Of a DNA stretch of 64,000 bases, positions 44,696 to 54,800 are shown piece by piece. The stretch comes from Curtobacterium sp. 9128 (lineage in GTDB: Bacteria; Actinomycetota; Actinomycetes; Actinomycetales; Microbacteriaceae): positions 2,852,001-2,916,000 of the forward strand of contig NZ_LT576451.1 in the NCBI RefSeq assembly GCF_900086645.1. Reading direction: 5' to 3'. Position 1 is the stretch's first letter. Each line of letters opens with the position of its first letter. The position numbers and the translations under genes were made by a program. The notes below the pieces were generated by a model. It was not told the origin of the DNA. It was given only the letters and a program-made list of their open reading frames with translations, and searched no databases.

Positions 44696-44701
44696 ACGGT
44701 A
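44696..44701 (-). promoter_or_regulatory. Possible -10 box TACCGT of the EPSPS-ligase gene
   Basis: TACCGT on the minus strand lies 28 nt before ATG 44667, giving a leader of about 20 nt with its own ribosome site. It is in the divergent gap with the YbdK-type ligase gene. Confidence 0.42.
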
Positions 44702-44794
44702 GTCCTGATGGGGAAATCCTGAGAATCGAAACCGCACGATCGGGACGAGCGTTCCTTGTGCGTGTCCGACAAGGATCCGGGCAGGATGTTCAGC

Positions 44795-45925
44795 ATGGAC
44801 ATCCGCTTCACCGAGTCCCCGGCATCGACCATCGGCGTCGAGTGGGAACTCCCACTGGTCGACCGCGACACCGGCGACCTGACCCCACGAGCCCCAGCGG
44901 TCATCTCCGCCGTCCGCGAGCGGCTCGGCTCGCACGAACAGGTCACCGAGGAGCTCCTGACCAACACGGTCGAGGTCGTCACGGGCGTCCACCACACCGT
45001 CGGGGGCGCGACGAACGAGCTCTCCGGCATCATCGGCGAGGTCATCGACGCCGCTGAACCGCTCGACGCGCAGGTCATGTGCTCCGGGACGCATCCGTTC
45101 GCGGTGTGGGACCAGCAGGAGATCACCCCCGACAGCGAGCACTACACGACGCTCATCGACCGCACCAGGTGGTGGGGCCGCCAGATGCTCATCTGGGGTG
45201 TGCACGTGCACGTCGGCATCGACGACCGCGACAAGGCGCTCCCGATCCTCGGCGCCATGCTCGCCTACGTCCCGCACGTGCAGGCGTTCACGGCGTCCAG
45301 CCCGTTCTGGGCCGGCACCGACACGGGCTACGCGTCGAACCGGGCCCTCATGTTCCAGCAGCTCCCGACCGGCGGACTCCCGCCGCAGCTCGGCGCGTGG
45401 GCGAACTTCGAGGAGGTCGTGGGCGACCTGACGCACACCGGCGTCATCGAGGGCGTGAAGGACCTGCGGTGGGACATCCGGCCGTCGCCGCAGTGGGGCA
45501 CGCTCGAGAACCGGGTCTCCGACGGCATCTCGACCCTGCACGAGGTCGGTGCCGTCACCGCGCTCGTGCAGTGCCTCGTCACCGCCTGCTCGGACCGGCT
45601 CGACGCCGGCGAGACCCTGCCGACGATGCCTCCGTGGTTCATCCGCGAGAACAAGTGGCGCGCGGCCCGCTACGGCATGGAGGCGGAGATCATCACGAAC
45701 GCCGCCGGCGACGAACGGCTCGTCACGGACGAGGTGCACGACCTCGTCGAGCGACTGGACCCGATCGCGGAGCGGCTCGGCTGCCAGGAGGAACTGCACC
45801 ACCTCGACACGATGATCGAGCGCGGGGCGTCGTACCAGCGGCAGCTCCAGGTCGCGCAGGAGAACGACGGCGACCTGCGCGCGGTCGTCCGCCACCTGGT
45901 CGGGGAGCTGCGCGACTCCCTCTAG
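44795..45925 (+). CDS. Carboxylate-amine ligase, YbdK family (GCS2)
   Basis: 376 residues. It belongs to the glutamate-cysteine ligase type 2 family: TIGVEWELPLVD, then TNTVEVVTGVH, WGVHVHVGID and RPSPQWGTLENRVSDG. E. coli YbdK has weak gamma-glutamylcysteine ligase activity; since actinobacteria mostly make mycothiol the true substrate is open. ATG 44795 (MDIRFTESPASTIG) is closest to the family start; ATG 44786 and TTG 44756 are in frame. It is divergent from the cyclohexyl cluster and ends at a palindrome. Confidence 0.87.
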   Translation: MDIRFTESPASTIGVEWELPLVDRDTGDLTPRAPAVISAVRERLGSHEQVTEELLTNTVEVVTGVHHTVGGATNELSGIIGEVIDAAEPLDAQVMCSGTHPFAVWDQQEITPDSEHYTTLIDRTRWWGRQMLIWGVHVHVGIDDRDKALPILGAMLAYVPHVQAFTASSPFWAGTDTGYASNRALMFQQLPTGGLPPQLGAWANFEEVVGDLTHTGVIEGVKDLRWDIRPSPQWGTLENRVSDGISTLHEVGAVTALVQCLVTACSDRLDAGETLPTMPPWFIRENKWRAARYGMEAEIITNAAGDERLVTDEVHDLVERLDPIAERLGCQEELHHLDTMIERGASYQRQLQVAQENDGDLRAVVRHLVGELRDSL

Positions 45926-45935
45926 CCGCCCCGAC

Positions 45936-45981
45936 ACGGACGGGAGGCCCGGTGCCAGCTGGCACCGGGCCTCCCGTCCGT
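45936..45981. terminator. Perfect 46-bp palindrome, identical to 12237-12282
   Basis: Same 23-bp arms and centre GCCAG/CTGGC as the copy after glgB. It lies between the converging ybdK-type gene and ffh, 10 bp and 13 bp from their stops, and may end both transcripts. Confidence 0.75.
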
Positions 45982-45994
45982 CTGGTGGTCGCGC

Positions 45995-47545
45995 CTAGCG
46001 ACCCAGGAACTTCTGCAGGCTCGCCAGCTCTTCCTCGGTGGGCGCCTTGCCGTTCTTGCCGCCACCGAGGCCGAGGCCGGAGCCCTTCGGCGCCTGCTGC
46101 GGCGCAGCAGCCGCACCGGCGGCGAGGGCCGCACGCTTCGCGGGGTTGCCGACCTTCTTCTTCTTGCCGCCGCCCTGCTGCTGCTTCTTGCCGCCGTGCA
46201 TGCCGGGGATCGGTCCCATGCCGGGCATCTGCGGGACGCCACCACGGGCGACGGTCTTCATCATCTTCGCCGCCTGCTCGAAGCGGTTCACGAGCTGGTT
46301 GACCTCGGTCACGGTAGAGCCGGCACCGCGCGCGATGCGGAGACGACGCGAGCCGTTCAGGAGCTTCGGGAGCTCGCGCTCCTGCGGGGTCATCGACTGG
46401 ATGATCGCCTCGGTGCGGACGATCTCGCGCTCGTCGAAGTTGTCGAGCGCCTCGCGCATGCCCTTGGCGCCGGGGAGCATGCCGAGCATGCCCTTGATCG
46501 AGCCGGCCTTGCGGAGCTGCTGCATCTGCTGCAGGAAGTCGTTCAGCGTGAAGCTGTCCGTCGCGATCTTGTCCGCGACCTTGCGGGCCTCTTCCTCGTC
46601 GAACGCGCCCTGGGCCTGCTCGATGAGGGACAGGATGTCGCCGAGGTCGAGGATGCGGCTCGCCATGCGGTCCGGGTGGAACGGCTCGAAGTCGTCGAGC
46701 GACTCACCCGTGGACGCGAACATGATCGGGCGCCCCGTGACGCTGGCGACCGACAGGGCAGCACCACCGCGGGCGTCGCCGTCGAGCTTCGACAGGACGA
46801 CGCCGGTGAAGTCGACGCCTTCCTGGAACGCGCGCGCCGTGGTGACGGCGTCCTGACCGATCATCGCGTCGATGACGAAGAGGACCTCGTCCGGGTCGAC
46901 GGCCTTGCGGATGTTCGCCGCCTGCTTCATGAGCTCGGCGTCGACACCCAGTCGACCGGCGGTGTCCACGATGACGGTGTCGTACTGCTGGTCGACCGCG
47001 GCCTTGATCGCGTTCTTCGCGACCTTGACCGGGTCCCCGACACCGTTGCCGGGCTCTGGAGCGAAGACGTGCACGCCGGCCTGCTCGCCGACGACCTGGA
47101 GCTGCTGCACGGCGTTCGGCCGCTGGAGGTCCGCCGCGACGAGCATCGGCGTGTGGCCGTCCTTCTTGAGCCACTTGCCGAGCTTGCCCGCGAGGGTGGT
47201 CTTGCCGGCACCCTGCAGACCCGCGAGCATGATGACCGTCGGCGGCTTCTTCGCGAACTCGAGCCGCCGCTGCTGGCCGCCGAGGATGCCGACGAGTTCC
47301 TCGTTGACGATCTGGACGACCTGCTGCGCCGGGTTCAGTGCCCGGTTGACCTCGTCGGAGAGGGCACGCTCGCGCACCGATGCGGTGAACGCCTTGACGA
47401 CCTCGAGCGCGACGTCCGCGTCGAGGAGTGCCCGGCGGATCTCGCGGACGGTGCCGTCCACGTCCGACGGGGAGAGCCGTCCCTTCGTCCGCAGGTTGCG
47501 GAAGGTCTCGGTCAGCCGATCAGAGAGGGATCCGAATTGCGCCAT
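45995..47545 (-). CDS. ffh: Signal recognition particle protein Ffh
   Basis: 516 residues. Ffh with 4.5S RNA directs membrane proteins to FtsY. The NG domain has GLQGAGKTTLAGKL, DTAGRLGVD and TKLDG-like SKLDGDARGG; the M domain is Met-rich (GMLGMLPGAKGMREAL; SRRLRIARGAG). A Gly/Lys-rich and Ala/Gln-rich tail of about 70 residues follows. TAGAAT lies 9 nt before the ATG, so the leader is short. The SRP RNA gene is not in this window. Confidence 0.96.
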   Translation of the reverse strand: MAQFGSLSDRLTETFRNLRTKGRLSPSDVDGTVREIRRALLDADVALEVVKAFTASVRERALSDEVNRALNPAQQVVQIVNEELVGILGGQQRRLEFAKKPPTVIMLAGLQGAGKTTLAGKLGKWLKKDGHTPMLVAADLQRPNAVQQLQVVGEQAGVHVFAPEPGNGVGDPVKVAKNAIKAAVDQQYDTVIVDTAGRLGVDAELMKQAANIRKAVDPDEVLFVIDAMIGQDAVTTARAFQEGVDFTGVVLSKLDGDARGGAALSVASVTGRPIMFASTGESLDDFEPFHPDRMASRILDLGDILSLIEQAQGAFDEEEARKVADKIATDSFTLNDFLQQMQQLRKAGSIKGMLGMLPGAKGMREALDNFDEREIVRTEAIIQSMTPQERELPKLLNGSRRLRIARGAGSTVTEVNQLVNRFEQAAKMMKTVARGGVPQMPGMGPIPGMHGGKKQQQGGGKKKKVGNPAKRAALAAGAAAAPQQAPKGSGLGLGGGKNGKAPTEEELASLQKFLGR

Positions 47546-47554
47546 GATCCGACG

Positions 47555-47560
47555 ATTCTA
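47555..47560 (-). promoter_or_regulatory. -10 box TAGAAT of ffh
   Basis: TAGAAT on the minus strand lies 9 nt before the ffh ATG; transcription would start 2-3 nt upstream of it. No Shine-Dalgarno is visible. Confidence 0.55.
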
Positions 47561-47626
47561 CAGGCCCCGTTCCGCAGCGTCCTGTCACGCCGATGCGGGC
47601 TTGTTGGACGGAGTCCAGAAACGTCG

Positions 47627-47632
47627 TACGCT
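47627..47632 (+). promoter_or_regulatory. -10 box TACGCT of lipB, leaderless promoter
   Basis: TACGCT lies 6 nt before the lipB ATG. Only 66 bp separate it from the divergent ffh -10 box. Confidence 0.55.
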
Positions 47633-47638
47633 CGGAGC

Positions 47639-48328
47639 ATGCCGGAACTCGAGGTCCTCCGTCCGCCAGGACTGCTCGACTACGCCGAGGGGCTCGCACT
47701 GCAGCGGACGCTCCACGCCGACGTCGTCGCTGGCCGCTCCCCCGGGGCACTCGTCCTCTGCGAGCACCCCTCCGTGTACACGGCCGGTCGACGCACCGAG
47801 CGGTCCGACCTGCCGACGGACGGCTCCCCCGTGGTCGAGGTCGACCGGGGCGGACGCATCACCTGGCACGGGCCCGGGCAGCTCGTCGCCTACCCGATCG
47901 TCCGGCTCGCCGACCCCCTCGACGTCGTGGCGTGGGTGCGCGACCTCGAGCAGGTCATCATCGACGCTGCAGCCTCCGCCGGGGTCGTCGCCGAACGGGT
48001 CGACGGCCGCAGCGGAGCCTGGGTCAGGAACCCGTCCGGCACGTTCGACAAGGTCGGCGCGATCGGCCTGCACGTCGCGGAAGGCGTCACGAGCCACGGC
48101 ATCGCGATCAACTGCGGCAACGCGCTCGACGCGTACGCCGCGATCGTGCCGTGCGGGATCGCCGACGCCGGCGTGACCACCCTCGGCGCGGCGGCAGCGC
48201 GAACCGTGACCGTCGACGACATCGCCGACACCGTCGCACGTCGAGTCCAGGACGCGCTCGACGGCATGCACACCGGCGCACGCATCAGCGGCGCCGTCAT
48301 CAGCACAGCCGAACGGATCCCCGCATGA
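47639..48328 (+). CDS. lipB: Octanoyltransferase LipB
   Basis: 229 residues. It moves octanoyl from acyl-carrier protein onto lipoyl domains. The motif [17 protein letters not shown], lysine in [10 protein letters not shown] and the acyl-carrying cysteine in [13 protein letters not shown] are all seen. ATG 47639 has TACGCT 6 nt upstream; the GGAG directly before it is too close to act as ribosome site. The stop overlaps lipA as ATGA. Confidence 0.95.
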   Translation: MPELEVLRPPGLLDYAEGLALQRTLHADVVAGRSPGALVLCEHPSVYTAGRRTERSDLPTDGSPVVEVDRGGRITWHGPGQLVAYPIVRLADPLDVVAWVRDLEQVIIDAAASAGVVAERVDGRSGAWVRNPSGTFDKVGAIGLHVAEGVTSHGIAINCGNALDAYAAIVPCGIADAGVTTLGAAAARTVTVDDIADTVARRVQDALDGMHTGARISGAVISTAERIPA

Positions 48329-49308
48329 CCCTCGCTCCAGAAGGCCGCCGCATGCTCCGCGTCGAGGCCAGGAACGCCGAGACACCGATCGAGACCAAGC
48401 CGGCGTGGATCAAGACCCGCGCGACCCAGGGTCCGGAGTTCAAGGAGGTCTCCGCCCTGGTCAAGTCCGAGCAGCTGCACACCGTCTGTCAGGAGGCCGG
48501 GTGCCCGAACATCTTCGAGTGCTGGGAGGACCGCGAGGCGACGTTCCTCATCGGCGGTGCCCAGTGCACCCGCCGGTGCGACTTCTGCCAGATCGACACC
48601 GGCAAGCCCGAGCCGCTCGACCGTGACGAGCCCCGACGCGTCGCGGACTCCGTCGCCAGCATGGGCCTGCGCTACGCCACGGTCACCGGTGTCGCACGCG
48701 ACGACCTCGACGACGGCGGGGCCTGGCTCTACGCGGAGACCATCCGGGCGATCCACGAGCACTCCCCCGGCACCGGCGTCGAGATCCTCGTGCCGGACTT
48801 CAACGGCCGCCCGGACCAGCTCGGGCAGGTGTTCGACGCCCGCCCGGAGGTCTTCGCCCACAACGTCGAGACGGTCCCCCGCATCTTCAAGCGCATCCGT
48901 CCGGCCTTCCGGTTCGAGCGCTCGCTCGACGTCATCACGCAGGGGCGCGACGCGGGCCTCGTGACGAAGTCGAACCTCATCCTCGGCATGGGCGAGGAAC
49001 GTGCCGAGATCGAGGACGCCCTCCGGCAGCTGTACGACGCCGGCACCGACATCATCACGCTCACGCAGTACCTCCGTCCGTCGCCCCGGCACCTGCCGGT
49101 CGCGAGGTGGGTCAAGCCGGAGGAGTTCGTCGAGCTCCGCGAACTCGCCGAGGACATGGGTTTCGCGGGGGTCCTCGCCGGTCCGCTGGTCCGGTCCTCG
49201 TACCGTGCCGGACGGCTCTGGGCCCGAGCGACCGTCGCGCGCGGCGGCACGGTGCCGGCGCACCTCGCGCACCTGGTGGACGCCCCGGTGGGCCGCCAGG
49301 CGGTCTAG
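48325..49308 (+). CDS. lipA: Lipoyl synthase LipA
   Basis: 327 residues. This radical-SAM enzyme inserts two sulfurs into the octanoyl group. It has the auxiliary cluster [12 protein letters not shown] and the radical-SAM cluster [28 protein letters not shown] and NLILGMGE follow, and the C-terminal RSSYRAG completes the family set. It is translated with lipB and ends at a palindrome. Confidence 0.96.
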   Translation: MTLAPEGRRMLRVEARNAETPIETKPAWIKTRATQGPEFKEVSALVKSEQLHTVCQEAGCPNIFECWEDREATFLIGGAQCTRRCDFCQIDTGKPEPLDRDEPRRVADSVASMGLRYATVTGVARDDLDDGGAWLYAETIRAIHEHSPGTGVEILVPDFNGRPDQLGQVFDARPEVFAHNVETVPRIFKRIRPAFRFERSLDVITQGRDAGLVTKSNLILGMGEERAEIEDALRQLYDAGTDIITLTQYLRPSPRHLPVARWVKPEEFVELRELAEDMGFAGVLAGPLVRSSYRAGRLWARATVARGGTVPAHLAHLVDAPVGRQAV

Positions 49309-49323
49309 CGCCGGCCACGGACA

Positions 49324-49363
49324 GACGGGAGGCCCGTCACCAGCTGGTGACGGGCCTCCCGTC
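49324..49363. terminator. Perfect 40-bp palindrome, GACGGGAGGC family, after lipA
   Basis: GACGGGAGGCCCGTCACCAG with its exact complement and no loop. The inner stem (GTCACCAG) differs from other family members but stays complementary. It lies 15 bp after lipA, in the convergent gap. Confidence 0.75.
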
Positions 49364-49394
49364 CGCGTGGTGCCCGTTCAGGGCACGCTGCTTG

Positions 49395-49553
49395 CTACGC
49401 GCGACCGCGGATGCTCCGCAGCAGCCAGCCGATGACGGCGAGGATGATGAGGACGATGCCGACCCAGAGCAGGAACTTCAGTGCACCGACGAAGATGCCG
49501 CTGAAGAGCAGGACGAGGCCGACGACGATCGCGATGATCAGGAGTGCGGGCAT
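49395..49553 (-). CDS. Small two-helix hydrophobic protein
   Basis: 52 residues, almost wholly hydrophobic. Two membrane spans lie at about 3-24 and 27-46, and the tail is basic (RSIRGRA). ATG 49553 has AAGGAG 8 nt upstream. Many actinobacteria encode one or more such small membrane proteins of unknown function, so it is probably real and not an artefact. It lies downstream of ftsY on the same strand, with a 58-bp gap. Confidence 0.72.
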   Translation of the reverse strand: MPALLIIAIVVGLVLLFSGIFVGALKFLLWVGIVLIILAVIGWLLRSIRGRA

Positions 49554-49611
49554 GTGAGGGCTCCTTCCGTGTACCTGGACGATCCCTGTACTGCCGAGAC
49601 GGTACCCGGAA

Positions 49612-50481
49612 TCAGCCGACCAGGTTCTGCACGAACACGTGCGGGGTGAACCCGGTCAGGTCGTTGATGCCCTCGCCCTGCCCGATCAGCTTGATCGGGA
49701 TGCCCGTCTTCTCCTGCACGCTCAGCACGAACCCGGCCTTCGCGGAGCCGTCGAGTTTCGTGATGACGAGCCCGGTCACACCGGCACCCTCGATGAAGGC
49801 CTGCGCCTGCGCGAGCCCGTTCTGCCCCGTCGTCGCGTCGAGCACGAGCAGGACCTCGGAGATCTCGGTCTGCTTCTCGACCACGCGCTTGATCTTGCCG
49901 AGCTCGTCCATCAGCCCGGCCTTGGTGTGCAGACGACCCGCGGTGTCGATGACCACGATCTCGGTGCCCTCTCGCATGGCCTTCTCGACGGTCTGGTACG
50001 CCACCGACGCCGGGTCCTGGCCGGGTTGGGCGGGGCGGACCACGTCGACCCCGGCGCGCTGGGCCCACGTCGCGACCTGCTCGACCGCCGCCGCACGGAA
50101 GGTGTCCGCCGCGCCGACGAGCACCGTCCGGTCGTAGGTCTTCAGGAACTTGGCGAACTTGCCGATCGTGGTCGTCTTGCCGACGCCGTTCACGCCGACG
50201 ACCAAGACCACCGCGGGACGCGCGCTGAGCTTCAGGGTGGTGTCGAGCTTCGAGAGCCGTTCCTCGAGCACCTCGCGGAGCATGCGCTGCAGGTCGGCGG
50301 GGTCGGTCGTGCCGTAGCGATCGACGCGGGCGTGCAGGTCCTCGATGATCTCCTCGGAGATGTCCGGGCCGAAGTCAGCGCCGATCAAGGCCGTCTCGAG
50401 GTCGTCCCATGTCGTCTCGTCGATGGTCTTCCGCTGGAAGAGCCCGCGCAGCCGGGAGGACAGTGACCAGGAACTCGCCAT
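49612..50481 (-). CDS. ftsY: Signal recognition particle receptor FtsY
   Basis: 289 residues. The NG GTPase domain is complete: VVGVNGVGKTTTIGKFAKFL, DTFRAAAVEQ, DTAGRLHTK, TKLDGSAKAG and GQGEGINDL. The long acidic N-terminal domain of E. coli FtsY is missing, as in other Microbacteriaceae; the N-terminal SLSSRLRGLFQ helix may bind lipid. ATG 50481 has TAAGCT 6 nt upstream and no Shine-Dalgarno. Confidence 0.95.
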   Translation of the reverse strand: MASSWSLSSRLRGLFQRKTIDETTWDDLETALIGADFGPDISEEIIEDLHARVDRYGTTDPADLQRMLREVLEERLSKLDTTLKLSARPAVVLVVGVNGVGKTTTIGKFAKFLKTYDRTVLVGAADTFRAAAVEQVATWAQRAGVDVVRPAQPGQDPASVAYQTVEKAMREGTEIVVIDTAGRLHTKAGLMDELGKIKRVVEKQTEISEVLLVLDATTGQNGLAQAQAFIEGAGVTGLVITKLDGSAKAGFVLSVQEKTGIPIKLIGQGEGINDLTGFTPHVFVQNLVG

Positions 50482-50487
50482 GTTCCC

Positions 50488-50493
50488 AGCTTA
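50488..50493 (-). promoter_or_regulatory. -10 box TAAGCT of ftsY, leaderless promoter
   Basis: TAAGCT on the minus strand, exactly 6 nt before the ftsY ATG. Confidence 0.55.
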
Positions 50494-50537
50494 GGGCGCG
50501 GCGGCTGATGCCGGTCCCCGGTATGCTCGGCCTCACG

Positions 50538-50677
50538 AAGGGGAGTATTCCCTCTCGGTGACCCCGTCAGTACGGTCCGGAACGATCCGGACCCGGGGCG
50601 CCGGTCGCGATCGGTTGCAGCAGATCGCGGCGGAAGAGACCTTCAGGCCTCGGCGTACCCGGTACGCCCCCTGAAGG
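50538..50677 (+). promoter_or_regulatory. Probable yybP-ykoY (Mn2+) riboswitch ahead of the TerC gene
   Basis: The leader starts AAGGGGAGTATTCCC, matching the GGGGAGUA element of yybP-ykoY RNAs, which sense Mn2+ and often control TerC/MntP-type exporters. A second GC-rich stem-loop (about 50575-50610) follows. Near the 3' end CCTTCAG (50640-50646) can pair with CTGAAGG (50671-50677), which contains the ribosome site of the TerC gene, so metal binding would act by freeing that site. The assignment is by eye; a covariance-model search (Rfam RF00080) would decide it. Confidence 0.65.
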
Positions 50678-50685
50678 GAAACTCC

Positions 50686-51717
50686 TTGGACGTCCCGTTC
50701 CTCGTCTGGATCATCACCATCGCCGGCATCCTCGGCCTGCTGGTGTTCGACTTCTTCTCGCACGTGCGCAAGCCGCACGTGCCGCACATCCGCGAGTCCG
50801 CGTTCTGGTCCGTCGTGTACATCGCCCTGGCGATCGTGTTCGGCATCGGGATCTGGGTCTTCGGCGGGCACCAGGCCGGCGGTGAGTACTTCGCCGGGTG
50901 GCTGACGGAGAAGGCCCTGTCGGTCGACAACCTGTTCGTCTTCCTCATCATCATGTCGTCGTTCGCGGTGCCGAAGGAGTTCCAGCAGAAGGTCCTGCTC
51001 GTCGGCGTCGCGATCGCCCTCGTGGCCCGTGGCCTGTTCATCGCGCTCGGCGTCACGATCATCGACAACTTCTCGTGGGTGTTCTACCTGTTCGGGGCGC
51101 TGCTGTTCTGGCTCGCGTGGTCCCAGGCCCGCAGTGGCAACGACCACGGTGCAGACGAGGGCGATTCCCGCCTCATCCGGGTCCTGAAGCGGATCATCCC
51201 GACGTCGGACCACTACGACGGTGACCGCCTGACCACGAAGGTCGACGGCAAGCGGCTGTTCACCCCGATGCTGCTCGTCATGGTCGCCATCGGCCTCACC
51301 GACGTGCTGTTCGCGCTCGACTCGATCCCCGCGATCTTCGGTCTGACGCAGGACGCCTTCATCGTCTTCACCGCGAACGCGTTCTCGCTCCTCGGACTCC
51401 GACAGCTCTACTTCCTCATCGCGGGACTGCTCGAGCGGCTCATCTACCTCGGCCAGGGGCTCGCCGTCATCCTCGGGTTCATCGGCGTGAAGCTCGTGTT
51501 CCACGCCATGCACGTCAACGAGCTGCCGTTCATCAACGGCGGCGAGCACATCGAGTGGGCGCCGGAGATCCCGATCTGGTTCTCGCTCGGGTTCATCATG
51601 CTGACGATCGCGGTCGCGACGGTCGCGTCCCTCGTGGTCTCGAACAAGCGCCGTGCGCGCGGCCTGACCCCGACGGGCTCGCAGCCCACGGTGTCCGCGG
51701 AGGCCGACGCGAAGTAG
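50686..51717 (+). CDS. TerC-family membrane protein (probable Mn2+ exporter)
   Basis: 343 residues with about nine membrane spans. TerC hallmarks are the acidic motifs LTEKALSVDNLFVF (helix 3) and GLTDVLFALDSIPAIFG (helix 6), with Asp residues placed to handle a divalent cation. Known relatives export Mn2+, sometimes to load secreted enzymes; the older tellurite label is misleading. TTG 50686 is used, 4-5 nt after AAGGG. A Mn2+-type riboswitch precedes it. It lies between divergent ftsY and convergent smc. Confidence 0.9.
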   Translation: MDVPFLVWIITIAGILGLLVFDFFSHVRKPHVPHIRESAFWSVVYIALAIVFGIGIWVFGGHQAGGEYFAGWLTEKALSVDNLFVFLIIMSSFAVPKEFQQKVLLVGVAIALVARGLFIALGVTIIDNFSWVFYLFGALLFWLAWSQARSGNDHGADEGDSRLIRVLKRIIPTSDHYDGDRLTTKVDGKRLFTPMLLVMVAIGLTDVLFALDSIPAIFGLTQDAFIVFTANAFSLLGLRQLYFLIAGLLERLIYLGQGLAVILGFIGVKLVFHAMHVNELPFINGGEHIEWAPEIPIWFSLGFIMLTIAVATVASLVVSNKRRARGLTPTGSQPTVSAEADAK

Positions 51718-51728
51718 CCGCGAAGTAG

Positions 51729-51783
51729 CCGCGAAAGCGACAGTTCCCCGCCGGAGTCCAGCGCGGAACTGTCGCTTTCGCGG
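51729..51783. terminator. Bidirectional hairpin between the TerC gene and smc
   Basis: CCGCGAAAGCGACAGTTCC pairs perfectly with its complement (19-bp arms) around 17 nt. It lies in the gap of two converging genes. It is unlike the GACGGGAGGC family. The TerC stop itself lies in a tandem GCGAAGTAGCC duplication just before it. Confidence 0.72.
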
Positions 51784-51825
51784 TACTCCCCCGCGGGCCG
51801 GCGGGCAGCCGGGCCGGCGCAGCCG

Positions 51826-54800
51826 CTACGCGGCGTCGCGACGCTGGACGCGCTGGCCGACCACGGCCGAGACGCCGTCCTGCCGCATGGAGACGCCGTA
51901 CAGCGCGTCGGCGATCTCCATCGTGCGCTTCTGGTGCGTGATCACGATGAGCTGCGAGGCCTCGCGGAGTCGCTCGAACACGGTCAGCAGCCGGCCGAGG
52001 TTCGCGTCGTCGAGCGCCGCCTCGACCTCGTCCATGATGTAGAACGGCGAGGGCCTCGCGGTGAAGATCGCCACGAGGAGCGCCACCGCCGCCAGGGACC
52101 GCTCGCCGCCGGACAGCAGCGTCAGGCGGTCGATCTTCTTGCCTGCTGGCTTCACCTGCACGTCGATCCCCGTCCCGAGCAGGTCGGTCGGATCGGTCAG
52201 CGTGATCGACCCGGACCCACCGGGGAAGAGGATCGGGAAGATGACGTCGAAGGCCTCGCGGGTGTCGTTGAACGCCGACTCGAAGATGGTCTGCATCTTC
52301 GCGTCGAGCTCCTCGATGATCGTCATGAGGTCGGTGCGGGTCTTCTGCAGGTCCTCGAGCTGCTCGGCGAGGAACGCGTGCCGCTGCTCGAGCGCCTGGA
52401 ACTCCTCGAGCGCGAGCGGGTTCACCTTGCCGAGCTGACCGAGGTCGCGTTCGGCTGCCTTCAGCCGGCGCTCCTGTTCGGCGCGCACGTAGGGCACCGT
52501 CTCGACCTCGGTGAGGTCGACGTCGTCGGTCGCGTCGAACTCGGGCAGCGCGGGGCCGCCGGGCAGGGTCGACTCGGCGTCGACGAGCTCGGGGACGTCC
52601 ACGTCCAGGTCCACGTCCACATCCACGGAGTCCACGTCGGCGGAGTCGAGGGAGTCCGCGTCGACGTCCTCGTCCTCGTCCGGAACGACCGCGGCTGCGG
52701 CGGCGGCCGCCCGCGAGGCATCCCGGTGCTTCCGCGCGAGCACCCGGGGGTCGATGAGCACGTCGACGGGTACGGGCACGTCGGGCCCGTACTCCGCCAC
52801 CAGGACGGCCTCGACGAGCCCGAGCTCGCTCTGCGCCCGGTCGAGCACGCCGGACACGTGGAGCTTCTTCTCGTAGATCTCCATCTCGAGCGAGTGCACA
52901 CCGTCGGTGATCGACTGCAGGCGATCCCGCAGCTCGCGTTCCTCGTTCCGGATCGTCTGCAGCTCGGTGTTGCGCTTCGACCGTTCGGACTCCGCGGTCG
53001 CGAGTTCCACGCGCGCCTCGGCCAGCGAGCGGTCGACCGCGCCGAGCACCTCCGGCAGGTCCGCGAGGACACTCTCGGCCGTCGCCATCTGTCCACGTCG
53101 GATGACCGCGAGCCGTGCCGCCTCCTCGGCCGCCGCACGCTCCGCCTCGAGCTGCCGGTCGAGCTGGTCGGCACGCGACCGTTCTGCCCTCGCCCGCTCG
53201 CGCACGGTGTCGATCTGGATGCGCTGTTCGATCTCCGCGGCACGCGCCGCCTCGAGCGCGTCCTGCAGCGCCGGTCGTTCGGTGGCGTCGACGGTCGGTC
53301 GCGGCGCACCAGCGTGCTCCTGCTGCGCCTGCTCCGCCTCGGCGAGGACGCGTTCCGCTGACTCGACGGCGCCGTCCGTCTCACCGAGCGCGGCCCGGAG
53401 TCGCTCGACCTCGGCGAGGGCGTTCTCCGCCTTCGCCCGGACCGACGCGCTCGTCCGGTCGTACTCCGCCACCGCAGCGGCGTGCGCGCGGCTCGTCCGG
53501 TCTGCGTCGTCCGCAGCGCGGCGCGCGTCGTCGACGTCGGTTCGTGCGGCCTGGAGGCTCGTGGCGAGCTCCGCCGCGGCCGTCGCGATGGCATCGCGAC
53601 GCGTCACCGCATCGTCCCGTTCCGCGACGAGCTCGATGCGCGAGGTGGTGCGCTCACCGCCGCCGGTCACGCGGACCGCACGGACCAGGTCACCCGACCG
53701 CGTCACGACCGTCGCCTGCGGGGCGGCGGTGAGCACGGCCTCCAGATCGACGTCGTCCGAGTCGGCGACCAGCGTGTCCGCGAGGATCGCGGACAGCGCG
53801 GGCGGGCCGCTGACCAGGTCGAGGGCGCGGCGGACGCCAGCGGGTGCGGAGGAGCCGGCCGCGGTCCCTGCGGCGTCCGCGACGACCACGTCGATGCGAC
53901 CGATGTCCTCGGTGCGGGCGTGTGCGACGGCGTCGAGGGCGGCTGCGCGGTCCTCGGCCAGGACGGCGTCGGCGAGTCCGTCGAGCGCCGCGGCGATGGC
54001 GGCCTCGAAGCCGGAGGTGACGGTGAGGTGGTCGGCGAGCCGGCCGACGATCCCGGCACGCCCCGCCTCGATGAGCGCCTGGGAACCGTCGCGGACGTCG
54101 ATCGACATGCCGAGAGCGGCAACGCGCGCGTCGAGCGCGTCCCGCTCGCGTTCCATGCCGTGCAGCCGGTCGCGGAGCTCGTCGCGGGCGGTCTGCGTCC
54201 GTTCGAGCCGCTCGCGCGCGGCGTCGAGCGCAGTCTGCAGGGCATCGGCGTCGGTGTCCGCCGACGGGTCCGTCCCGACGTCCGCGAGGGCCGCCTCGGC
54301 GAGCCGGGAACGTTCGGTGGCCTCGGTGAGCGCGCGCTCCCGTCGCTCCCGGTCGGCGACGGCGGAACCGCGCTTGGACCGTGCCACGTCGACCGCACTG
54401 GCGAGCCGCTGCGCGTCGAGGTCGTGCTGGGAGACGAGCGCTGCCTGCGCGGCGATCCGCTCGTCGAGGGCGTCGAGGGTCGCACGGGCCTGCCGGACCC
54501 GGTCGGCGGCTGCTGCCATCCCCTGCTGCATCGCGGTGGCCTGGGCGTCGAGCCGGTCTCCTTCGGCCCGGACGCCGGCGACCTGCTCGGTGGTGATCGT
54601 GGGGCCCTGCTGTGGAGCGTCCGACTGCTGCGCAAGGAGTATCAGCCGCTGGTTGGCGAGGCTCGACAGGCCGCGGAGCCGTTCCTGCACGCTCTCCAGT
54701 CGGTGCACGACCGTGCGGGCGCGGTCGACGTCGTCGCCGACCATGCTCTGCTCGACGTGCTGCTGCCGGGCGCGGGTCTGGTCGAGGCGTTCGGTGAGGA

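Noticed and set aside
44667-45126. Upstream extension of the EPSPS-ligase frame by 153 codons
   Set aside because: It lies antisense to the YbdK-type ligase gene, has no ribosome site, and the EPSPS domain begins at ATG 44667 with numbering that matches E. coli EPSPS.
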